The position numbers and the translations under genes are program-made. DNA of 64,000 nt, from the NCBI GenBank assembly GCA_963965975.1, contig OZ014416.1:7130001-7194000 (forward strand), read 5' to 3'. Of the stretch, positions 42,501 through 54,500 are shown in pieces (positions within the stretch are counted from its first letter, which is position 1; each line of letters opens with the position of its first letter). The notes under the pieces were generated by a model. The model worked only from the letters and a program-made list of their open reading frames with translations. It did not search any database and had not been told where the DNA came from. The DNA is from Xestospongia bergquistia (lineage: Eukaryota > Porifera > Demospongiae > Haplosclerida > Petrosiidae).

Positions 42501-45500
42501 TGTGGTTTTTATAATTAAATAACTTTTCCTCTTTTGTTATCTAGCGTGGACAAACACCAGCACATTATGCAGCAAAGAACGGTGGTGTTGATGTTCTAAA
42601 GTTATTAATTACAGTGGGGCAAGCTGACATAAATGCTACAGATGAAGTAAGACATATTATAGTTACTTATGAATTATTCCTTTGAAGTATGACATTTAAT
42701 ATTATCTTCAATACTGATATCAACCTCTCTCATATCCGGACTGTCCAATATTTTGATAACATGTTTTTGGTAAAAGATGTTCCAAGAACAATAGTCCAAT
42801 ATCAATTTTTGATTTTTGCTTACAATATGTCAAACATAGCCTATTGTCATTACATCAAACAATTATAATATTTATTAATGGTCATGAATAATTAATACAC
42901 AAAATTTAGCATGTTCTATGTAACCTTTGTTGAGTACTTCCTGGTATAACTTATACTATGATGATGACATCACTATTGTCATACAGGTTAACAACGACAA
43001 TGTGAGTGTATGGTTTAGTTTTTTGGGCTTAGAAGGTTTTAGGGTTTAGGGTGCTTTTATTGTAACTTGTAACTTATACAATGATGATGATGTCATCATA
43101 TTCAAGTTCCACGAAGAACCACTTCCTTTATTAGCCCTCCCACATATATACACATGCACATAAAAACTTGTCTATACTTTTGTGATTTACCTGTCTGTTT
43201 GTGGCTTCAATAGTTTTATAGACTATTTTATAACAGACTCTGCATTTTTTTCTTATAATTAGGCAATAGCATTCTTAGGAACTTCATATATTCTAAATAG
43301 ATTACCAGCTTCCAGTGGAAGTACATTAATATGTGGACAAACCATTTTTATATAAAACCATAGTTCACATGATCTGTTGGACAAATAGTGAATTTGGTCA
43401 TATCTGGTGTGAAAGATTCCCTGACTGGTAAAGTTAACATTTTGAGAGAATTGGAGGAACTCTGTCCTTACCAAAAAATCATCTTTCTTTTATACATTCA
43501 CAACATGTGACATAGAAGGTTCTAGCAGATAACAATGTTTGTATATACAGAGATTATTACAATATTATGTTTACTGAAATAAATAAACAAATTTCTAGTC
43601 CATCACATCTGAAAAATATCCTACTGTGTAAAACCTGTAAAAATTAAGTAATGTGGACTGACATTTCCATAGTATTATTCCTTGTCTCCTTTATATGTAC
43701 TATTAGTATAAATGATAAATTATATTACATGAATTAATGATTCAATTCTACTTGACTATGTCCTATATCAGTGACTGTCACTGATAGATCTGTTTACATG
43801 AGATTAAATTTATATATACATAAACTAAATATAAAGTATAGAAATTCCTTTCATCACTAAACACCTGGCTATGAGGCTAATAATTAATATTGGTATTACC
43901 TATCACTATAAGTAAGATTTAAGGAGTAGTGGCTGTGCTTATTAGAAATTTCTATGTTGATTTGTCCTTTAAATTATATTTTAGTAAAGGATTAATAAGG
44001 ATAGTTATTGACAGCTATCAGTAGGTGTGGCCTGTTATAATAGTACATATTTCTTAGTTTACTAAGTTGTCAATTGATAGATATTACTGAACAACATGGG
44101 CATTGTAATAGTTGTTGTCATAGCAACTGTTACTATGATAAAATACTATTGATAATTTAAAGTATATCAATTATAAATAGATAAGTTATGTTTATTTGTA
44201 TGTTTAAGTGTAAAGACACAATTATTAATATTATTAATGGTTATCACTAACAATATTCACAATGTGGGATGTACCTCTTATTAACACTCATAAATCACTC
44301 TATGGGCAAGGGTTACATTGCTTTGTCAGTCTGTCTGTCATTGTGTTTGTCTGTTCCAAAACACAAGCAATATGGTAGAGTTTATCACTCTCAAAAAATT
44401 ACTACTGTGTGAATAATATGAAATTAACTACTTTTTCAATATGGGAATTTTCTGAAAATGCTTCATTCTCAAGTTGCAGCAATTTAACTTACCTTGTTCT
44501 GCTATGATCTTGGTGTCCATGCTTATTGATGAATAATTATAGTTATCACATGATCAATAACTTGCACATGTAAGTGACTTGGTCAAGGAGTTTTCTTGAG
44601 TGTCCTATCCACTTGCATATTTCGGTTTAGTGAAGTGTTGCAAAATCTAAGTCTATAAACATACAGTTTAGAAAAAGAACAAAGCCTCATTGAAGTGCTT
44701 GACTTTTAATGTAACACTCATTAGTACTCGTCATAGCCTGTAGTAGATGAGGGTGTCATATGTTTTGCACTATCAACATTTCTATGACCAGTAATAGCTA
44801 TGACATTCTGCTCTTCAATAGCTTAAAAAATCTGGTGGGACATGAGCAATGCAAGAAATGATTAATAAAACCTTATGTTCAACTTCTACATGCACTTGTG
44901 TCATAAATAAAGTACTTTGAGTAACAGAACTGAGAATTGCATTCAAACTGTTGGACATCATTTCTGTTTTAAACTAAAATATTACAATGAATGCACAATG
45001 AATTTAATGTGGTATTCAAAATTAATATCAACTTGTCTCATGCCCAGACTGCCTATTACTTCAAATATTTTGAGAACATATTTTGACAAAAAATATTCAA
45101 AAGCAATAATTCAAAATCTTTCACTGTTGAGAAAGTACTAAACCCAAATTAATAACAAAAGATCTACTAAAGGAACAGTATTGCTGTTCACAGTACAATT
45201 GGTAAATGAGAAAAGGGAAAAGAGTCATTTAATATCTTACTTTCTGTCTCTCTGTTATTGGTCAGTTTTGACACAACAATACAATAGTTATGATTATCTG
45301 TATTGATGACTGTTATATTGACTATATAGTTTATTGTATGATAGTTCCTGTGGTTTTTATAATTAAATAACTTTTCCTCTTTTGTTATCTAGCGTGGACA
45401 AACACCAGCACATTATGCAGCAAAGAACGGTGGTGTTGATGTTCTAAAGTTATTAATTACAGTGGGGCAAGCTGACATAAATGCTACAGATGAAGTAAGA

Positions 45501-48500
45501 CATATTATAGTTACTTATGAATTATTCCTTTGAAGTATGACATTTAATATTATCTTCAATACTGATATCAACCTCTCTCATATCCGGACTGTCCAATATT
45601 TTGATAACATGTTTTTGGTAAAAAATGTTCCAAGAACAATAGTCCAAAATCAATTTTTGATTTTTGCTTACAATATGTCAAACATAGCCTATTGTCATTA
45701 CATCAAACAATTATAATATTTATTAATGGTCAATTAATTAATGGTCATGAATAATTAAATATTTATTAATGGTCAATTAATTAATGGTCATGAAAAATTA
45801 ATACACAAACTTTAGAATGTTCTATGTGACCTTTGTTGAGTACTTCTTGGTATAGCTTGTACTATGATGATGACATCACTATGTGTCATACAGGTTAATA
45901 ATTACAGTGTGAATGTATGGTTTAGTATTTTAGGTTTAGAAGGTATTCAAAAGTGATATCAACTTGTCTCATGCCTATTACTTCAAATATTTTGAGAACA
46001 TGTTTTGACAAAAAATATTCAAATAATCCAAAATCTTTCACTGTTGAGAAAGTACTAAACCCAAATTAATGACAAAAGATCTACTAAAGGAACAGTATAG
46101 CTGTTCACAGTACAATTGGTAAATGAGAAAAGAGATAATTTTTTCAAATTCCTCATTCATGTCTTTTTAATATTATTGATATTACTTTGAGGATATGAAG
46201 TGTATTTGCTTTCATGATCTTAAATTTCTTTATTATTTTTTTTTCTGTAACATGTCAAACATAGTCCCACATTACTATCTAAAATATTTATATATACCTT
46301 TACACCATCAACACTTCTTTGACCAGTAACAGCTGAAAAAGAGTCAGGTAACAAATTATTTGCACAGGGAATAATTTGTAAAGCCTTCCATTACAATGTT
46401 AGTGCTAGCATGGAATCTCTGAACTATCTTACCTCGTGTATTATGTCCCATAGGCCTTGATTGATACCAGCAACCTGTAGTCCATCTATTGATGTTGCTA
46501 CATATATTAGGTATGTAGGCAGAGCTGTAAGTATGCTTTGACACATCACTGCAATAAATTAATAATTTTGACTGACTACTAATTAATAAATTTAACTGAC
46601 TACTTGACCTTTAATATAATAATTTGTTAATGTTAAGGTATAGAGTCTCTGAACTGTCTTACCTCATGTATTATGGGCCATAGGCTTTGATTTATACCAG
46701 CAACCTGTAGTCGATCTATTGATGTTGCTACATATATTAGGTATATAGGCAGAGCTGTAAGTATGCTTCGACACATCATGGCAATAAATTAATAAGGTTA
46801 TAACAACCACATGTAGACAAAATCACAATGTAAAAATTATTTAGTAACTAAAGTCATCAGCAAAAATAAACAGGTCAGGTCAGCATTGCATTATATAATA
46901 TAGCAGACCATAGACACTAAGCTTGGTTACTAATCTAAAAGAGTCGATTATGTGTCAATATACAAGCAAATTAACTGACTACTTGACCTTTAATATAGTC
47001 AGTGTTAATGTTAAGGTATAGAGTCTCTGAACTGTCTTACCTCATGTATTATGGGCCATAGGCTTTGATTTATACCAGCAACCTGTAGTCGATCTATTGA
47101 TGTTGCTACATATATTAGGTATATAGGCAGAGCTGTAAGTATGCTTCGACACATCATGGCAATAAATTAATAAGGTTATAACAACCACATGTAGACAAAA
47201 TCACAATGTAAAAATTATTTAGTAACTAAAGTCATCAGCAAAAATAAACAGGTCAGGTCAGCATTGCATTATATAATATAGCAGACCATAAACACTAAGC
47301 TTGGTTACTAATCTAAAAGAGTCGATTATCTGTCATTACAAGCAAATTAACTGACTACTTGACCTTTAATATAGTCAGTGTTAAGGTAAAAATATCTGAA
47401 TTTTTTTTCAGCTTTTTTTGATGCAATCATGTGAAGATGTCCTATATCAGTGACTGTCACTGATAGATCTGTTTACATGAGATTAAATTTATACATAAAC
47501 TAAATATAAAGTATGGAAATTCCTTTCATCACTAAACACCTGGCTATGTGGCTAATAATTAACATTGGTGTTACCTATCACTATAAGTAATATTTAAGTA
47601 GTAGTGGCTGTGCTTATTAGAAATTTCTATGTTGATTTGTCCTTTAAATTTTGTTTCAGTAAAGGATTAATAAGGATAGTTATTGACAGCTATCAGTAGG
47701 TGTGGCCTGTTATAATAGTACATATTTCTTAGTTTACTAAGTTGTCAATTGATAGATATTACTGAACAACATCGACATTGTAATAGTTGTTGTCATAGCA
47801 ACTGTTACTATGATAAAATAATATTGATAATTTAAAGTATATCAATTATAAATAGATAAGTTATGTTTATTTGTATGTTTAAGTGTAAAGACACAATTAT
47901 TAATATTATTAATGGTTATCACTAACAATATTCACAATGTGAGATGTACCTCTTATTAACACTCATAACTCACTCAATGGGCAAGTATTACGTTGCTTTG
48001 TCAGTCTGTCTGTCATTGTGTTTGTCTGTTCTAAATCACAAGCAATATGGTAGAGTTTATCACTCTCAAAAAATTACTACTGTGTAAATAATATGAAATT
48101 AACAACTTTTTCAATGTGGGAATTTTCTAAAAATGCTTCATTCTCAAGTTGTAGCAATTTAACTTACCTTGTTCTGCTATGATCTTGGTGTCCATGCTTA
48201 TTTGACAAATAATTATAGTTATCACATGATCAATAACTTGCACATGTAAGTGACTTGGTCAAGGAGTTTTCTCGAGTGACCTATCCACTTGCATAGTTTG
48301 GTTTAGTGAAGAGTATAAGCGTTGCAAAATCTAAGTCCAAACATAGACTTTTAATGTCACACTCATTAGTGCTCGTCATAGTCTGTAGTAGATGAGGGTG
48401 TCATACCTTTTGCACTATCAACATTTCTATGACCAGTAATAGCCATGACATTCTGCTCTTCAATAGCTTAAAAAATCTGGTGGGACCAGACATGGGGCAA

Positions 48501-51500
48501 GCATTTAATGAAGTGCTTGAAGCACAAGTTAAAGCATTCATAAAAGGGCTTAAGCACAAGTACAAGTATTTTGCTTCCAAAAAATAAATGCTTGAAGCAC
48601 AAATTCAAGCACTTAAAAATGCTTGAAGCACAAGCACAAGCACTTTTGACCAAACATTTCCTTTAAATAAACAATTTTATCTATATCAATTTTTAAAATA
48701 TTTATTGTTAGATCTTATAAACATTAGTTTATAGAATGTAGCATCTGTCAATCGGCATTTCTCTGGCCTAAACACAAGATGATAGCGGAAGATTATTAAT
48801 GGATGTGCTAAGTACACAAAGTACTTGCAGCATTTGGGTTTAAAAGTGCTTATAAAGTGCTTTAAAGCACTAATACTATAAAGTGCTTAAGCACAAGCAC
48901 AAGCATAAATGCTTACACATAATAAATGCTTGAAAGCACCTCCAAGCACTCCAAAAAATGTACTTAAAGTGCTTTCAAGCACAAGCACTCAAGTGCTTGC
49001 CCCATGTCTGGGTGGGACATGAGCAATGCAAGAAATGATTAATAAAACCTTATGTTCAACTTGTACATGCAGTTATGTCATAAATATAGTACTTTGAGTA
49101 ACAGAACTGAGAATTGCATTCAAACTGTTGCACATCATTTTTGTTTTAACCTAAAATATTACAATACACAATGAATATAATTAATAAGTAGTTTATAGGC
49201 TTCCTACCACCTTAATAACGTTATAACAACCACATGTAGACAATATCACAATGTAAAAATTATTTAGTAACTAAAGTCATCAGCAAAAATAAACAGGTCA
49301 GGTCAGCATTGTGTTATATAATATAGCAGACCATAGACACTAAGCTTGGTTACTAATCTAAAAGAGTGAATTATGTGTCATTACAAGCAAATTAACTGAC
49401 TACTTGAGCTTTAATATAGTCAGTGTTAATGTTAAGGTCCAAAACCCTTGAAGGCAAAAACAAGAAATATGGGTCCTATTAGACACAAAGATTGTATGAG
49501 TATTTCATCACTTGTTACATATCTTTGGTGATTTGAGTCCTTTTTGTTATTTAGTTGTAAAAATATTCATACTACTACAGAAAACTAACATAATATTTGC
49601 TTTGTCTCATCAAAATTAATGTTTTGTCTACAAAACAAAATGATGCTGTGTTTATCTGAGTTTTGACAAGAATATCTTCTTTGTTGTCCATTTCAATTGC
49701 TACTGTAAATTCAGAAATGTTTGTTATTAAATTTTGTACACAATAGCATATACAAAATTTAACTTATAAATATCCTTTGTAGTTATATAGTAACAATATT
49801 TATGGACATTATGACATCATGAGTTTTACCAAGGCTAAATGGTGTGGTCTTTATATCTGAACGTGGTGTTTATAGCATGCGTATTTTACTACTTTATTTG
49901 TTTAATGTTGAATTGAGTCTTTTGATGTCCTAGCTTGTTTAGTGACTCAATACAAATGCCATAATGTGTTGTAATGGAATGAGGTATAGCTAATAAAGGG
50001 AGTTTGTTAGTGATATGTAATTAGCTACTGTTTATAGTTTATATTAAGTGTGCTGTATATGTGGTGTGGTCATAATCATTGTTCAAATTTGAGATGGTAA
50101 TACAATAACTATAGTTAAACATGTTATGCAGCAAGTAAGGGTCATGTTGATCCTCTAGAGTTATTATTTGAAGTGGGACAAGTTGATATAAATGTTACAG
50201 ACAGAGTAAGACATACTGTAGTTACTTATGAAATAGTGCCTTTGAAGTATGACATTTTAATGTGGTATTCAAAATTGATATCAACTTGTCTCATCCCCAG
50301 ACTGCCTATTACTTCAAATATTTTGAGAACATATTTTGACAAAAAAATATTCAAAAGCAATAATTCAAAATCTTACACTGTTGAGAAAGTACTAAACCCA
50401 AATTAATGACAAAAGCTCTACTAAAGGAACAGTATAGCTCTTCACAATACAATTGGTAAATTAGAAAAGGGAAAAGAGTCATTTAATATCTTACTTTCTG
50501 TCTCTCTGTCATTGATCAGTTTTGACATAACAATAGAATAGTTATGATTATCTATATTGATGACTGTTATATTGACTATATAGTTTATTGAATGATAGTT
50601 CCTATGCTTTTATAATTAAATAACTTTTCCTCTTTTGTTTTCTAGTATGAACAAACACCAGCACATTATGCAGCAAAGAAGGGTCATGTTGACGTTCTAA
50701 AGTTATTAATTACAGTGGGACAAGCTGACATAAATGCTACAGATAAAGTAACTCATATTATAGTTACTTATGAATTTTTCCTTTGAAGTATGACATTTAA
50801 TATTGTTTTCAATATTGATGTCAACCTCTTCATATCCGGACTGTCCAATATTTTGATAACATGTTTTTGGTAAAAGATGTTCCAAGAATAATAGTCCAAA
50901 ATGAAATTTTGATTTTTGCCTACAATATGTCAAACATAGCCTATTGTCATTATATCAAACAATTACAATATTTATTAATGGTCAATTAATTAATAGTCAT
51001 GAATAATTAATACACAAATTTAGCATGTTCTATGTGACCTTTGTTGGTTGGTATAATTTGTACTATGATGATGACATCACTATGTGTCATACAGGTTAAT
51101 AATGACAGTGCGAATGTATGGTTTAGTTATTTGGGTTTAGAAGGTTTTAGGGTTCAGGGTGCTTCTTGGTACAACTTGTAACTTATACTATGATGATGAC
51201 ATCAATATGTGTCATCATATTCAAATAATACCAAGAACCACCCCCTTTATTAGCCCTCCCCTCTCACATATATACACATGTACATAAAAACTTCTCTTAT
51301 GATTTATCTGTCTGTTTGTGTCACATGATCTAATGAAAACATAGTGACATGAGGCAGCATAAATTAGTAAAAGACTGTCTGTACTTCTACATGAAAGATC
51401 ATCACTACATCCACCACATACCATAACAGCCATTTTGCATTTTCACTCTCTTAACACATGGTCAGGTCAATGTATATTCTACCTACATCCTCATTCCTAC

Positions 51501-54500
51501 TATATGAGTCCTATATGTACTTGTCTCCAGACCCTTTATCTCTTAGGGAAGGGTTGGCAATGTCAGACTAATATTGGTAATCTTTATTAACTAGTTAAAA
51601 AGGTAGTCTTTGATATGATCTCTAACATATGTACATACTTTTTGTATTTGAACTTGTCATGTCAGTCTTCCTTGTCATTGTATAATGTATAAACCTTTGT
51701 TTTGAAAGTTTAATCTTTTTTCTTAAAGCTATATATCAAAAGCATTCTTTAAAATTATTATAATCAAGTTAATCTGCTTATTTGTCATCATATTACACAT
51801 AAAATATATATATTATATTACTTATAACAATGCAGTTATTTATATTTTCACTTTTTTAATTTTAGAATGGTGATAATCTACTACATTTAGCCTGTGCAAG
51901 TGGCAACGAAGAAACGATACACTACCTTTTACATAATGTTCAGCTAAATCTAGATCATCTAGTAGCTCTAAACAATCGTCAACAAATGCCAATGGATCGT
52001 ATTCCACCAAATATATCAAACAGTAATAGATTTCGATTACTGAAGCTGTTTCAACCATTCAAGCAATGTCACAGAGACTACCTCACAGAATCATATGCTA
52101 AATTATTTCTCTGCGGAAAGACAAAAGCTGGTAAAAGCTCGTTGGCTGCTGTTATCTCTTATCGTGCTAATGATGGACCATATGGTTACTATGATCCAGA
52201 AGAATGCATTGAAGGTGTTGTATTACAAACCACTGGAATTGAGTACCACAGTGTTCGTAGTGAGGAAATAGGAAATGTTGTAATTTTTGATTTTGCTGGA
52301 CATGCAGAATATTACAGTAGCCATGCTGCAGTATTGGAAACTCTCTTGTTGAGGTCACCAGCTGTTTTTGCAATTTTAAGCAACCTTACCGACGATGAGA
52401 AGACGATTGAGAAGGACCTGCTTTTCTGGTTTAACTTTGTTGAAAATGTGAGCATGAAGTTAATTAGCTCAAGTCAAGTACTTGTCCTTGGAAGTCATGT
52501 TGATGAACTGTCCAGTGAAAAAGACTTCCAACCTTTTGTAAATAATGTAGCTAATTTGGCTGTTCGTTTTCAGAATTACAAAGGGTGTTTGCCACTAGAT
52601 TGTCATCGACCAGGAGGAAAAGGTGTTGACACATTTATGGAGAAATTAAAAGAGAGCTGTGAAGCTGTTGTGGACAAAAATGATAAGATGAGCTACCACT
52701 GCCACTGTCTAAATTCTTATCTTCAACAGTTGGAGGAGGTTGCTATTAGCCTAGATGAGCTATGTTCCAAACTAATGAAACTAAACGAGCCTTGTCTTTT
52801 GACTGATCGATCAACAGTGTTAGAATTTTTGACCACTCTTGGAAGCAAGGGTCTCATTTTGTTTCTGGCTAACACATGGGTGATTATTGACAAAAAGGCT
52901 CTCTTAACTGATGTAAATGGTGTCTTATTCAATAAAAACATTGATCGTGAACGTAAACCAGTTGCCAGTAATACTGGTATAATGCCTGTCTCTACTCTAG
53001 CTAACCTTTTCAAAAACCACAACACGGATATGCTGATTCGTTTCTTAACAAGTCTACAATTTTGTCATCAAATGGACTCTTATGCTGTTTCTTGTATCAC
53101 TAACAATGTATCATCTGATGACTTCCCTATTAGTAAAGATGAGAAATTTTTATTTTTTCCTGCACTTATTACAGAAGACAAGCCTACTTCAATCTTTGAA
53201 ACAACAGATGGATTTGGTTGGTGTCTATGGTGTCCTGAATCACATCAATTTCTCTCCATGCGTTTTCTCCATCGTCTTCTTCATCACTTAGCTTATACTT
53301 GTTGTCCTCCTCCTCCTGAGGAAACAGATGATATTACTTATGATGCAGCACTCCAAAAACTACACCGAGTCTGTACTATGTGGAAAAATGGTATTTATTG
53401 GAAAGAGGAGAATAATGTTGAAGTGATGGTTGAGGTTACTGAAACCAACCGATGTGTTACAGTTCTTGTGTCTCACAGCAGTTTAATAGAAAGTTATCAA
53501 CTCCGTGCATCACTCATCAAAGAAGTACTTAATCTTAAAACAGAATTATGTCCATGTACTTCAAAACAGTTTATTATTGCACCTGGTAATATTAATGATG
53601 TCATGGAAAATGAACAGAAAAATCGCATCCTCTATGCTCTGAGAAATGTTGCTAAAGGAGTACTAACGAGAGAAACGATTACTCCCTGTACTGACAAAAG
53701 TGTTGATATCCAATTAGTAGTTGGTGAAAAGGAACCATACCTCTGTATTGCCCCTCTTGTGACCAAAGCTCTCTTTACTGACACCAACAAAGATCTACCA
53801 CTACCAGATCACTATGTCCAACATATAGAAGAAGTATGTGGAGAGATCATGTCCCTCTATCCAGTATTAGATTTTACCCACCTCTCTGTAAGAGAACATC
53901 TCAACAAATTTAGTATTTTTGCTGGACGTAATCCTTTGGTAAGTTTACATTCACTTTCTCTTAACAATGTGTCTATGAAATTGTTTTATCTTCTCTACAT
54001 AGAGTATACCTTCTCCGCGAATAAAAGATGAAGTAATACAAAGATTATCAAAACATGTTCAGACAAGAACAACAAAAGGTTCTAATTATATCAGTATTTT
54101 CTTGTATTGACTTAGTTATTATTACAGATTTTATTAATCCTGTTACTAAACCTGATGAACAGATGTCATCATCTATTACATACAATGTTGGAGGTATGTC
54201 TATATATCAAGAAATATGTTATATGTCCAATAATTTAGTTTATTTATTATTTAATTTCCTTGTTTTTATATCTAATACCATTATATTTGCTTATCCTTTA
54301 CTCAAAGTAAGTATGTAATAATATCTTTAGTTGTTCAAATTATATAGATTGCTTGCATAATATTCCATTGTATATAATGATATCTTTAGTTGTATAGATT
54401 GCTTGCATCTTGCATGCATAATAATTCCATAGTCAGTAGTTATTCATGTCAGCCATTTTAGAGGTTACATTAGGAGACATTTGTCATGGCCTGACAAGTA

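Noticed and set aside
43259-43474. Open stretch on both strands near an ATTAG acceptor
   Set aside because: Three frames are open (for example [20 protein letters not shown] on +), with no consistent partner exon, so coding strand and status cannot be decided.
44490-44522. Minus-strand MDTKIIAEQ before a GTAAGT donor, repeated near 48190
   Set aside because: Nine codons with no following exon found; could be chance.
52723-53025. 100-codon minus-strand frame
   Set aside because: Shadow opposite the COR-like part of the 2-kb exon.
54055-54318. 87-codon + strand frame across linker exons 38-39
   Set aside because: It reads through an intron in another frame and ends in intron; the spliced reading is better supported.
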